Assembly (NCBI RefSeq): GCF_029223195.1
Contig: NZ_JARHUF010000001.1
Span: 124,001-188,000, forward strand
Direction: 5' to 3'
DNA: 64,000 nt
DNA from: Vibrio sp. CAU 1672
Lineage (GTDB): Bacteria; Pseudomonadota; Gammaproteobacteria; Enterobacterales; Vibrionaceae
Positions 8,420 through 16,790 of the stretch are shown piece after piece. The translations under genes were made by a program, and so were the position numbers. Below the pieces are notes generated by a model. The model was not told the DNA's origin. It searched no databases and saw nothing but the letters and a program-made list of their open reading frames with translations. Position 1 is the stretch's first letter; each line of letters begins with the position of its first letter.

Positions 8420-8491
8420 GACAGCGGGCTAAGCCAGCAATTATCTCAGCCAGACTGAGAATCACAGTATTTTTACTGCGTATTACTATGT

Positions 8492-8507
8492 TGGAATAAG
8501 ATTTGCA
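8492..8507 (+). promoter_or_regulatory. Sigma-54 promoter of fdhD
   Basis: TGGAAT-AAGAT-TTGCA, preceded by T, keeps the GG-N10-GC spacing. The inferred start is near 8518, about 85 bp before the fdhD ATG at 8603. It is weaker than the tup and fdh promoters at the -24 box. Confidence 0.6.
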
Positions 8508-8602
8508 GAGAATCAGGAAAATAGCAAAATTCGGAGTTTGCTGCTGTTGGTTCAGCGCCTTGAACAACTCCGCCTTAACTCACTCTGTTCACCAATCAGG
8601 AA

Positions 8603-9430
8603 ATGACTGTGGTAAAACCTAATATTATTAAAACCAGTGACAATCCCCTGCAAACTATCGAAGTCGAAGTGTTCGATGAATACGGTGAGAAGCTATCCAA
8701 GCAAATCGCCTGTGAACGTCCGCTTACTGTGATGTTGAACTGGAAAGAAGTGGTGACTTTAATGACATTAGGCTCGCGTCCTGAAGCACTGGTGTTAGGT
8801 TACCTGAAAAACCAGAGTTTTTTGTCTGATCCAGCGGCGATTGAGTCCGTGATCATTGATTGGGAAACCCACTCCGCCGCCGTAATTACCCAGGAAAACA
8901 CCGAACATTTAGAAGACGCCCTGAAGAAAAAGACCGTCACCTCAGGTTGCGGCCAGGGCACGATGTACGGCAATGTTATGAAACAATTAGAGCACTATCA
9001 GGTACCTCAAGTCGCGCTTAAACAATCTCAGGTATACGCCGCGCTAGAAGCGTTAACTCATTACAACGATACCTACAAAAAAGCAGGCGCGGTGCATGGT
9101 TGTGCGGTTTGTAAAGATAATGAAGTGCTGTCGTTTGTGGAAGATGTTGGCCGTCACAACGCGGTAGACACCCTGGCCGGGGAAATGTGGTTAAATCAGG
9201 AAACTGGTGAAGACAAAATCTTTTATACCACCGGCCGTCTGACATCAGAGATGGTGATTAAAGTCGCGCAAATGGGTATCCCTGTTCTGCTATCCCGCTC
9301 CGGCGTCACACAAATGGGGCTGGATCTCGCTAAGAAATTTGGTATTACCACCATTGCTCGCGCAAAAGGCTTGCGCTTTCAGGTGTTTACCGGCGCAGAA
9401 AAAATCACCTTTGACGTCAAGGGTAATTAG
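8603..9430 (+). CDS. fdhD: Formate dehydrogenase accessory sulfurtransferase FdhD
   Basis: FdhD moves sulfur from IscS to the Mo/W-bis-MGD cofactor before it enters FDH and is essential for FDH activity in E. coli. The 275-residue protein has the conserved N-terminal ERPLTVMLNWKEV, the TSGCGQG loop and the catalytic loop HGCAVC with C167 and C170, then FVEDVGRHNAVDTLAG, TTGRLTSEMV and LLSRSGVT, all typical of the family. The start ATG lies about 85 bp downstream of a sigma-54-type promoter. It is divergent from the DUF3305-DUF3306 pair, which suggests co-regulation with the rest of the FDH genes. Confidence 0.97.
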   Translation: MTVVKPNIIKTSDNPLQTIEVEVFDEYGEKLSKQIACERPLTVMLNWKEVVTLMTLGSRPEALVLGYLKNQSFLSDPAAIESVIIDWETHSAAVITQENTEHLEDALKKKTVTSGCGQGTMYGNVMKQLEHYQVPQVALKQSQVYAALEALTHYNDTYKKAGAVHGCAVCKDNEVLSFVEDVGRHNAVDTLAGEMWLNQETGEDKIFYTTGRLTSEMVIKVAQMGIPVLLSRSGVTQMGLDLAKKFGITTIARAKGLRFQVFTGAEKITFDVKGN

Positions 9431-9500
9431 TAACAACTTGCAACCTGGCCAGATGACATATACTTGAAGTATCGATGCTCATTCACAAAGGATGTGAACC

Positions 9501-9620
9501 ATGAATAACGATCTTCTGTGGGACTTTCTCCTGACACCCAGCGGTATTCTTTTATCGATGTGCATTACATTCGGGCTGGTTGGAATTTATGTTTATCTGA
9601 CGGATCAGTTTGAGGATTAG
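9501..9620 (+). CDS. Small single-helix membrane protein (DUF3149/TIGR02808-like)
   Basis: This 39-residue frame starts with ATG at 9501, preceded by AAAGGATG, and ends TAG at 9620. The peptide begins MNNDLLWDFLLTPSG and then has one hydrophobic span (ILLSMCITFGLVGIYVYL) ending in a short acidic tail. It matches my recollection of very short Vibrionaceae proteins catalogued as DUF3149 or TIGR02808, usually noted near respiratory oxidoreductase genes. A strong bidirectional terminator follows directly. The function is unknown. The ribosome site, the clean helix and the terminator argue for a real gene. Confidence 0.7.
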   Translation: MNNDLLWDFLLTPSGILLSMCITFGLVGIYVYLTDQFED

Positions 9621-9630
9621 TACCGATATA

Positions 9631-9660
9631 AAAAAAGACCTCTATATGAGGTCTTTTTTA
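9631..9660. terminator. Bidirectional terminator between the small ORF and ybiT
   Basis: AAAAAAGACCTC, a five-base loop TATAT, then GAGGTCTTTTTT. Perfect arms with A and T runs on both sides serve the rightward small gene and the leftward ybiT. Confidence 0.9.
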
Positions 9661-9677
9661 TTTATTCTGGAAAGGGA

Positions 9678-11270
9678 TTAACCTTCAATACCACGAGATT
9701 TTAGGAACTCTGAGTAAGTGCCCTTAAAGTCCGTGATTTTGCCATCGCAGATTTCGATGATGCGAGTTGCCAGTGAGTCTACAAATACACGATCATGAGA
9801 TACGAAGAACAATGTGCCTTTATATTGCTCAAGCGCGGTGTTGAGTGATTCGATCGATTCCATGTCCATGTGGTTGGTTGGTTCGTCCATTAGCAGCATG
9901 TTTGGCTTGTGCATCATCAGTTTACCAAGCAGCATGCGCCCCTGTTCGCCACCAGACAGTACTTTTACTGACTTTTTGATATCATCCTGACCAAACAGCA
10001 TACGCCCCAAGAAGCTACGAACCACTTGCTCGTCGTCGCCTTCTTGGCGCCATTGGCCCATCCAATCTGTCAGGTTCATCTCTTGTTCAAAGTCATGGGC
10101 GTGATCTTGCGCGTAGTAACCGATATTTGCGTTTTCAGACCACTTGAACTCACCTGTACGTGGTTCTAGTACACCAGCAAGCGTGTTCAGTAGGGTTGTT
10201 TTACCCACACCGTTCTCACCGATGATTGCAACGCGCTCACCCACTTCAAAAATCGCATTGAAGTCTGCAAACAGGTCGTCTTCAAAACCTTGGCTTAGGT
10301 TCTCAACAATCAGAGCGTTACGGAACAGTTCTTTAGATTGTTCAAAACGAATAAATGGGTTTTGACGGCTAGACGCTTTCACTTCGTCCAGTTTGATCTT
10401 GTCGATTTGCTTCGCCCGAGATGTCGCTTGTTTTGCTTTCGATGCGTTTGCAGAGAAACGTGCAACGAAGGTTTGTAGCTCAGCAATTTGTGCTTTCTTC
10501 TTCGCGTTGTCGTTTAGCAGACGTTCACGAGCTTGAGAAGCGGCTGTCATGTACTCGTCGTAGTTACCTGGGTAAACACGTAGCTCACCATAATCCAAAT
10601 CAGCCATGTGCGTACATACTGAGTTTAGGAAGTGACGGTCGTGCGAGATGATGATCATTGTGCAATTACGCGCGTTTAGCGTGTCTTCCAACCAACGGAT
10701 AGTGTCCATATCCAAGTTGTTGGTTGGTTCGTCCAGCAGCATAACGTCTGGATCTGCAAACAGAACCTGCGCCAAAAGCACACGAAGTTTCCAGCCGGGT
10801 GCGACTTCGCTCATCAGGCCGAAGTGTTGCTCCATAGGGATACCTACCGCAAGAAGAAGCTCGCCCGCTTTTGCTTCTGCCATGTAACCATCCATTTCCG
10901 CGAACTGAACTTCAAGATCAGCCACTTTCATGCCATCTTCTTCGCTCATTTCTGCAAGCGAGTAGATCCGGTCACGTTCTTGCTTCACTTCCCATAGTTC
11001 TTTATGCCCCATGATTACTGTGTCGATTACAGTAAATTCTTCGTACGCGAACTGGTCCTGATTAAGCTTGGCCACGCGCTCGTTTGGATCGTAGCTCACG
11101 TTACCACTGGTTTGTTCTAGCTCACCACTGAGGATTTTCATAAAGGTTGATTTACCACAACCGTTAGCCCCGATTAAGCCATAGCGGTTACCTTCGCCGA
11201 ACTTAACTGAGATGTTTTCAAATAACGGCTTCGCGCCAAATTGTTGAGTAATATTTGCTGTGGAAATCAA
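9678..11270 (-). CDS. ybiT: ABC-F family ATPase YbiT
   Basis: The protein has 530 residues, the same length as E. coli YbiT and close to it along the whole chain as I recall it. It has two ABC cassettes. The first has Walker [10 protein letters not shown] (about 34-42), a YbiT-type word [11 protein letters not shown] in the signature position and [10 protein letters not shown]. The second has GENGVGKTT, signature LSGGEQGRM and [11 protein letters not shown] basic linker with [11 protein letters not shown] lies between, and no membrane domain is present. ABC-F proteins act on the ribosome E site as translation factors. The second Walker B region reads NHMD where most relatives have NHLD, a mild change. 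It appears monocistronic and unrelated to the FDH genes on either side. Confidence 0.95.
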   Translation of the reverse strand: MISTANITQQFGAKPLFENISVKFGEGNRYGLIGANGCGKSTFMKILSGELEQTSGNVSYDPNERVAKLNQDQFAYEEFTVIDTVIMGHKELWEVKQERDRIYSLAEMSEEDGMKVADLEVQFAEMDGYMAEAKAGELLLAVGIPMEQHFGLMSEVAPGWKLRVLLAQVLFADPDVMLLDEPTNNLDMDTIRWLEDTLNARNCTMIIISHDRHFLNSVCTHMADLDYGELRVYPGNYDEYMTAASQARERLLNDNAKKKAQIAELQTFVARFSANASKAKQATSRAKQIDKIKLDEVKASSRQNPFIRFEQSKELFRNALIVENLSQGFEDDLFADFNAIFEVGERVAIIGENGVGKTTLLNTLAGVLEPRTGEFKWSENANIGYYAQDHAHDFEQEMNLTDWMGQWRQEGDDEQVVRSFLGRMLFGQDDIKKSVKVLSGGEQGRMLLGKLMMHKPNMLLMDEPTNHMDMESIESLNTALEQYKGTLFFVSHDRVFVDSLATRIIEICDGKITDFKGTYSEFLKSRGIEG

Positions 11271-11405
11271 ATTCTTTACCTTAGGAGTGGAAATTTATTG
11301 AGAAAAAACCGCGCAACGTTACTGCGTAAGGCAACACACTGCAAGTGTTGTTTGAATTTATTGCTAATAAAAAACCACATAGCCTGGTGTCGTTTCACCA
11401 AAAAC

Positions 11406-11437
11406 AAAATAGGCCAGTGATAATACTGGCCTATTTT
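11406..11437 (-). terminator. Terminator after the sensor kinase gene
   Basis: AAAATAGGCCAGT, six-base loop, ACTGGCCTATTTT: perfect 13-bp arms just after the kinase stop at 11455. Symmetry would allow use in both directions. Confidence 0.85.
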
Positions 11438-11454
11438 AAGTTAACAATCAGACA

Positions 11455-13491
11455 CTAAGCGATATTAGTAACCTGCAGGTAAAGCTCGGCTTTGTTGGGT
11501 AAATAGATGCTGAACGTACTGCCTTTACCCCACTCCGATTGGGCTTTAAGTTCTCCGCCGGTTTGGCTGAGAATACTTTGCGAAACAGACAACCCCAACC
11601 CGGTACCATCACGTTTGGTGGTATAAAACGGTGAAAAAATCCGGCTCAGGTTCTCCGGCTTGATCCCGCAGCCTTGGTCGCGGACATGAATAACGGCCCC
11701 TTTTACCCGGTCGGATTCTATCCAGTCCTCACTCGAAATGGTCAGCTTTCCTTTTCCGTCCATGGCGTGAATGCCATTCATCTGTAAGTTCACGAGTATT
11801 TGCAGTAAATGGTGGCGATTGACCTCTACGGGCGTTTGTGCGCGCAAATCGGTCACAAACTCCACATCCCGTTTTTTTGTCCCGGTTTTTACCAGAGTAA
11901 TGCTTTCGTCGATGATAGGGTTGACGTGTTGCCAGGTAATTTCGTCTTGTACTCCACCCTGACGACTGTATTGCAGCAGGCTACGGGTAATATTTCTCAC
12001 CCGATCTATTTGAGCGTGAATAGCCTCGATCTCATCCTTTACACGGTCGGCATCTGAACCCAATTCAAACTGGATCAGCTCCACATTGCCCAGGATCACC
12101 GCCGTCGGGTTATTAATTTCATGAGCAATCCCGGCCGTCAGTTCACCAAGAGCGGCCAGCTTTTCATGAATGACCAGCTTATCGCGGGTTTGGTTAAGCA
12201 GCTTTATGTGCAGTTCGAGTTGTTCAGTTTTTTCCTTTAAGCTCGCAGTGCGCTCTTGGACTTTGCATTCCAACTCTATCGCCGCCTGCCTTAGCTCAAG
12301 TTTTCGCTCTTCCAGGGCATCAAGCATATTATCGAACTGCCTGGCCAACTGTGCCAGTTCATGTCGTTCATCTAAACCTAACGGGCCAATACGCTGGTCT
12401 TTCCCCAACTGAACCAGTTTAACCACTTTGTGAATCCGCTCGATCGGCTGAAACAGATCTCGTGATCCCCGGTAAACCGTGATACCAGATACCAGCAATA
12501 CCAAAAAGGTCATAACGCTGATTTCAGCAATGTTAGTCATGTAGGCTTTGACAAAAGGCCACATTAAATAACCGGTGTAGAGCATCCCAATGACATTGTC
12601 ATCCTGATCTTTAATCGGCTGATAAGCCGTGATATACCAGGCGTCATAAACATACGCACGATCAACCCACTGCTGACTCTGTTCCAGCACCGCCTGTTGA
12701 ACTTCGTCACTCACGCGTGTACCCAACGCACGTCCAACACGTTGATCACTGTTTAACGGAACATTAGTGCTGATACGCAAATCGTCCAGAAAAACGGTCA
12801 ATGTCCCTACCGGGCGTAAAGCGTCACCTTCGCCGGTATAAATCAGATCACGAATTTGGTCCACTAATACCGTGCTGTTATTCAGCAGCAGTCCGCCGTC
12901 GAGAAAACCCATCAGATCTTGGCTTGGGCTGTAAACCGCTACTACCGTTCTACTGACTAAGCCTCGCTGCTCCACCTCGCCGGTCGCTAGTATCGGAACT
13001 TCAGCACGCTTTGCAATTTCAGGATCTAACTGCTGCAGTTCTTGTGGGCTCAAAACATCAAAAAACGACTCACGTTTCGTCAACGCTACGAACTCAGCTC
13101 TGTTTTCGATGGCGTCGACGCGGTGAAAATTGAGAAAATCGAGTTTATAGCGCTGTTTTTGCCCGGAAACCCAACTTTGTAACTGCGATTGCTCCTGTTC
13201 GATACGAACCCTGAAATCATAAGACTCAGAGAACGCCTTAACATAGTTCGCCTGTTTTTGTTGTAACAGGGTGACACTGTTGTTCGCGACCCCAAGCCGT
13301 TCCGATACATCCAACAACGAATTTTGCCAGTTGTAATGTATCGACCAATAAATAGTGATACCGATTAAGGCCAGCAACGTCAGAAAAATCGGAGCTGAAG
13401 TCAGGACCAGCAGCCGATACCGCACCATAGTCCGAAAAAGATATCCCCACCTCGCGAGGCCGATACGTTGAAGCCAGCGATTAAGCATCAT
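11455..13491 (-). CDS. Membrane sensor histidine kinase partner of the sigma-54 activator
   Basis: I place the start at the ATG-ATG pair at 13491/13488, overlapping the end of the regulator gene by about 10 bp and giving ~678 residues; a longer frame to 13584 would lie inside the regulator. One transmembrane helix near the N-terminus (LLVLTSAPIFLTLLALIGITIYW) and a second near residue 330 enclose a ~270-residue periplasmic sensor region resembling double-Cache domains. HAMP and a coiled coil with many Glu/Gln follow. The dimerisation word AHEINNP carries the phospho-acceptor His, and the ATPase domain shows DQGCGIKPENL, FSPFYTTKRDGTGLGLS. The signal is unknown; formate, oxygen or metal status are guesses from the neighbours. 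Confidence 0.93.
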   Translation of the reverse strand: MMLNRWLQRIGLARWGYLFRTMVRYRLLVLTSAPIFLTLLALIGITIYWSIHYNWQNSLLDVSERLGVANNSVTLLQQKQANYVKAFSESYDFRVRIEQEQSQLQSWVSGQKQRYKLDFLNFHRVDAIENRAEFVALTKRESFFDVLSPQELQQLDPEIAKRAEVPILATGEVEQRGLVSRTVVAVYSPSQDLMGFLDGGLLLNNSTVLVDQIRDLIYTGEGDALRPVGTLTVFLDDLRISTNVPLNSDQRVGRALGTRVSDEVQQAVLEQSQQWVDRAYVYDAWYITAYQPIKDQDDNVIGMLYTGYLMWPFVKAYMTNIAEISVMTFLVLLVSGITVYRGSRDLFQPIERIHKVVKLVQLGKDQRIGPLGLDERHELAQLARQFDNMLDALEERKLELRQAAIELECKVQERTASLKEKTEQLELHIKLLNQTRDKLVIHEKLAALGELTAGIAHEINNPTAVILGNVELIQFELGSDADRVKDEIEAIHAQIDRVRNITRSLLQYSRQGGVQDEITWQHVNPIIDESITLVKTGTKKRDVEFVTDLRAQTPVEVNRHHLLQILVNLQMNGIHAMDGKGKLTISSEDWIESDRVKGAVIHVRDQGCGIKPENLSRIFSPFYTTKRDGTGLGLSVSQSILSQTGGELKAQSEWGKGSTFSIYLPNKAELYLQVTNIA

Positions 13492-14929
13492 CAGGCCCCT
13501 CGGTCTCCCACTCTTTGTATTTTCTCTCCAGCGTTTTACGCGCGACTCCAAGATCGCGCGCGGCGGCTGATTTGTTGCCCTCATGCAGGTTAACCAGTTG
13601 CTGGATGTGCGCTTTTTCGACTTCTTTCAAGGTCCAGTTGTTCGGATAACCTTCACCAGAAAACTCTATTTCTTCAGGGAAAGATGGCACCTCCGGCGTA
13701 TTTGATACCGTAATCGATACGTTAGGCATTGAGTGCCCGCCATTAAGCTCCCGCCAGTAATGCGCCGGTGGTTTACCCAGCAGAATGCATCGTTCGATAA
13801 GATTTTTAAGCTCACGGACATTCCCCGGCCACTGGTATTCACTCATGGCCTCCATATCTTCATGGGCCCATTTCAGGTTTGGCATACCAAGCTCCTGAGT
13901 AAGTATGCGGCTAAAATGGGGTACCAATTCCAACAAGTCGGCTTTTCGCTCACGCAGGGGGGAAACCTCGATTCTTAGCACATTGAGCCGGTAAAACAGA
14001 TCACTACGGAAGTTCCCTTTCGCGACTTCATCTTGCAGATTACGGTTGGTCGCAGCAACGACACGTACATCGACACTGATCTCTTTTTCAGACCCTACCG
14101 GACGAATCGTGCGCTGTTCTAACACCCGCAACAATGCCGACTGCATCGTTAACGGCATTTCACCAATTTCATCAAGAAATAGCGTCCCGCCATTGGCCAC
14201 GCGAAAAAGACCTTCACGAGATTTTTTTGCACCGGTAAACGCACCAGATGTATGACCAAATAACTCACTTTCCAGTAACTCAGGCGCAATCGCCCCACAA
14301 TTAAGTGGAACAAAAGGACCACTGCGACCACTCGCTTGATGAATGCCACGAGCAACCAGTTCTTTGCCAACACCGGACTCCCCTTCAACCAAAACGGAGG
14401 CCCGTGATGGTGCAAACTGGGTAATCAGTTGCTTTAATTGGCGGGTTTTCTCTGAACCACCAATGATTTCCGATGTATGGTGACGCTGATAATCGCGTTT
14501 CATTGCGTATTGCATCCGTTCATTGAGGCGGCGATCCATACAACGCTTCACGGCCTGTAGCATCTGTTGCAAATTGAACGGCTTTAAAATGAAATCCGAT
14601 GCGCCTAATTGCAGTGCCCGGATGGCGGTCTCAAGATCGGCATAACCGGTCATAAATATAACATCAGCCCGCTTACCTTCATCGGTAAACGCTTCTTCCC
14701 ATTCGATGCCCGAGCGCCCCGGCAAGTTGATATCCAGTAAGATCAAGTCGTAATGACCGGCATTTCGTAATGCTTCCGCCTCCTCGATACTGCCAGCGGT
14801 ATCAACATGAGAAAACAGTTTACCGAGTGCTTTCTTTAGTATCGCTTGCATGCCCGGCTCATCGTCAACAACCAATACCGAGAATGCATTATATTGTGGG
14901 TTTGTACCAATATGGGTTTGAGTAGACAT
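13481..14929 (-). CDS. NtrC-family sigma-54-dependent response regulator
   Basis: This 482-residue protein has three parts. The receiver has acidic residues VDDE (21-24), phospho-acceptor D66 (LLDINLPG) and K117 (LKPF). The AAA+ domain has Walker A GESGVGKE (183-190), GAFTGA loop (229-234), Walker B GGTLFLDEIGEM and the arginine-finger region RSDLFYRL. A C-terminal Fis-type helix-turn-helix (about 450-472, SAAARDLGVARKTLERKYKEW) follows. The GAFTGA loop is intact, so it should open RpoN promoters. Four sigma-54 promoters in this window flank FDH and tungstate genes, making them its likely targets. It is divergent from tupA, so the shared control region may also serve its own expression. Confidence 0.95.
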   Translation of the reverse strand: MSTQTHIGTNPQYNAFSVLVVDDEPGMQAILKKALGKLFSHVDTAGSIEEAEALRNAGHYDLILLDINLPGRSGIEWEEAFTDEGKRADVIFMTGYADLETAIRALQLGASDFILKPFNLQQMLQAVKRCMDRRLNERMQYAMKRDYQRHHTSEIIGGSEKTRQLKQLITQFAPSRASVLVEGESGVGKELVARGIHQASGRSGPFVPLNCGAIAPELLESELFGHTSGAFTGAKKSREGLFRVANGGTLFLDEIGEMPLTMQSALLRVLEQRTIRPVGSEKEISVDVRVVAATNRNLQDEVAKGNFRSDLFYRLNVLRIEVSPLRERKADLLELVPHFSRILTQELGMPNLKWAHEDMEAMSEYQWPGNVRELKNLIERCILLGKPPAHYWRELNGGHSMPNVSITVSNTPEVPSFPEEIEFSGEGYPNNWTLKEVEKAHIQQLVNLHEGNKSAAARDLGVARKTLERKYKEWETEGPDDA

Positions 14930-14951
14930 AATTACCCCAGTTTGTGCCGGA

Positions 14952-15013
14952 TGGGACAGAGTGTACCAAGTTTTGCTTCAATCACCCTACAAAATGTGCG
15001 ACATTTTGTACCA
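14952..15013 (+). promoter_or_regulatory. Two putative activator-binding dyads upstream of tupABC
   Basis: TGGGACA-gag-TGTACCA lies at 14952-14968 and TGCGACA-ttt-TGTACCA at 14997-15013. Their centres are about 149 and 104 bp upstream of the inferred tupA start. The second is part of a larger perfect palindrome, TACAAAATGT-gcg-ACATTTTGTA (14988-15010). Both match the form seen before the fdh promoter. The region is also the upstream region of the divergent regulator gene, so autoregulation is possible. Recognition by that regulator is an inference. Confidence 0.6.
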
Positions 15014-15082
15014 ACCTGCACTTCCATGCAAATAAGTGTATGATATCCTGCGCTATTTATGCGTGTTGTTCTAATGAAATGT

Positions 15083-15098
15083 TGGCATCTTGCTTGCA
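15083..15098 (+). promoter_or_regulatory. Sigma-54 promoter of the tupABC-mobA-mobB/moeA operon
   Basis: TGGCAT-CTTGC-TTGCA, preceded by T, is nearly the RpoN consensus with GG-N10-GC spacing. The inferred start is near 15109, leaving a leader of about 115 bases before the tupA ATG at 15225. Confidence 0.8.
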
Positions 15099-15224
15099 GG
15101 AACTTAGCCAGCTAACAAGACCACTTGTAGCATATAACGGATACAACCCCAACTCTGTAACGCTCATAACGGTTGTAGTTACTTCTGCGCATAATGCGAT
15201 GCCCCCAATTGTAATGGATAAAAA

Positions 15225-16043
15225 ATGAACAAGATCGCGCTAACTCTGATTTCAACGTCAATCACTCTCGTCAGCTATTCAGCATTCTCTGCCCCAAATG
15301 GCGAGCACATCCGATTGGCCACCACCACCAGCACTTACCATTCAGGCCTGCTTGACTACCTGTTACCAGAGTTTGAGAAAGATACAGGTTACAAAGTCGA
15401 TATCATCGCCGCCGGCACTGGCAAAGCACTTAAAATGGGCGAAAACGGTGACGTCGACTTGGTTATGACTCACGCACCTAAAGCCGAAGGTGCTTTTGTT
15501 GACAAAGGCTACGGTGTTTTACCGCGCAAACTAATGTACAACGACTTTGTAATTGTTGGCCCTAAAGCAGACCCTGCCGAAATTCAGGATGACAAGAACG
15601 TCATTGAAGTATTCAAGGAAATCGCTGATAAAGACGCCACTTTTGTATCGCGTGGCGATGACTCAGGCACGCACAAAAAAGAGATGGGCATCTGGGCTCA
15701 AACAAAATTAGAACCAAACTTTGGCGGCTATCGCAGCGTAGGTCAGGGTATGGGACCAACTCTGAACATGGCGTCGGAAATGCAAGGTTACACCATGACT
15801 GACCGTGGTACCTGGCTGGCCTATCAGAACAAGTTGGAACTGACGATTCTTTTCCAGGGTGACACCAAATTATTTAATCCATACCAGGTGATCCTGGTAA
15901 ACCCAGAACGCTACCCGGCAATCAATTACCAAGCAGCTAAGGCATTCAGCGACTGGTTAGTGAATCCGCGTGGTCAGGGGTTGATTAACAGTTTCCGTTT
16001 GAATGGCAAACAGCTGTTCGTGGCCAACGCCGAGAGCAACTAA
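15225..16043 (+). CDS. tupA: Tungstate ABC transporter, periplasmic binding protein TupA
   Basis: This 272-residue protein has a signal peptide of about 23 residues (cleavage near AFSA-PNG). The mature start RLATTTSTYHSGLLDYLLPEF contains the TTTS oxyanion-binding motif that separates TupA from molybdate-binding ModA. Further family words are GTGKALKMGENGDVDLVMTHAP, FVSRGDDSGTHKKE and YTMTDRGTWLA. It captures tungstate in the periplasm for TupB and TupC, which follow. W versus Mo preference is known from homologues and is not proved by the sequence. It is the first gene of a rightward operon under a sigma-54 promoter and diverges from the regulator gene. Confidence 0.93.
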   Translation: MNKIALTLISTSITLVSYSAFSAPNGEHIRLATTTSTYHSGLLDYLLPEFEKDTGYKVDIIAAGTGKALKMGENGDVDLVMTHAPKAEGAFVDKGYGVLPRKLMYNDFVIVGPKADPAEIQDDKNVIEVFKEIADKDATFVSRGDDSGTHKKEMGIWAQTKLEPNFGGYRSVGQGMGPTLNMASEMQGYTMTDRGTWLAYQNKLELTILFQGDTKLFNPYQVILVNPERYPAINYQAAKAFSDWLVNPRGQGLINSFRLNGKQLFVANAESN

Positions 16044-16049
16044 TACCGT

Positions 16050-16748
16050 ATGAATTTGACCGACACCACGCTGGAAGCGCTGGGACTGCTGGTAAATTTT
16101 GATGCGGATCTTTGGGAGATCGTTGCGGTCTCCTTTAGCGTATCGATTACCGCCGTCTCGCTGGTTGTTGCACCGGCGGTTTTAATCTCGTTTCTGCTGG
16201 CCTACGTGAACTTTCGCGGAAAGTGGTTTCTGCTATCGATCATCAATACGCTGCAAGCGGTACCAACAGTGGTAATTGGCCTGCTACTGTACATGTTACT
16301 TTCACGCGCGGGCCCCTTGGGAAACTGGCAAATGCTCTTTACTCAAAAAGCAATGATCTTTGGCCAAATGCTGATTTGCTTTCCTGTGCTGGTATCAATG
16401 ATGCACGGAGCCTTACAATCTAGCGATCGCAGAGCGATAGAAACTGCCATTACGCTCGGTGCTTCCCTACCCCGCATTGCCGCAACCATGATATGGGAGA
16501 CGCGTTTTCCTTTACTGGCCGCGGTGATCGCCGGTTTCTCACGCATCGTCACCGAGGTCGGATGTTCGATGATGGTAGGGGGAAATATCATGGGGGTCAC
16601 TCGTAATATTCCAACCGCTATTGCGATGGAAAGCAGCAAAGGTGCATTTGCGCAAGGCGTCGCGCTCGGTATTGTATTATTATCGTTGGCGTTGATGCTC
16701 AACTTTTTCTTGTCCAGCATGAGAGGAAAAGGTTACCTGCGTAGTTAA
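16050..16748 (+). CDS. tupB: Tungstate ABC transporter permease TupB
   Basis: This 232-residue inner-membrane protein has five or more hydrophobic helices. The cytoplasmic EAA-type loop reads AIETAITLGASLPRI, where an ABC ATPase docks. The word VTEVGCSMMVGGNI is shared by the CysT/ModB/TupB permeases, and the TLQAVPTVVIGLLLYML helix is also typical. The gene starts 6 bp after tupA and precedes the ATPase gene by about 40 bp, completing a three-component importer. Confidence 0.92.
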   Translation: MNLTDTTLEALGLLVNFDADLWEIVAVSFSVSITAVSLVVAPAVLISFLLAYVNFRGKWFLLSIINTLQAVPTVVIGLLLYMLLSRAGPLGNWQMLFTQKAMIFGQMLICFPVLVSMMHGALQSSDRRAIETAITLGASLPRIAATMIWETRFPLLAAVIAGFSRIVTEVGCSMMVGGNIMGVTRNIPTAIAMESSKGAFAQGVALGIVLLSLALMLNFFLSSMRGKGYLRS

Positions 16749-16790
16749 CGCAAGGAAGCTTTTTCGTGTCTACCACCATAAGGGCGACTG

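Noticed and set aside
15100..15224. Moco or Tuco riboswitch in the tupA leader.
   Set aside because: The ~115-base leader shows no obvious multi-stem aptamer and the operon already has a protein-controlled promoter; a covariance search would be decisive.
14944..15228. A 94-codon plus-strand frame before tupA.
   Set aside because: It runs through the activator sites and sigma-54 promoter; the peptide has no recognisable features and overlaps the tupA start.
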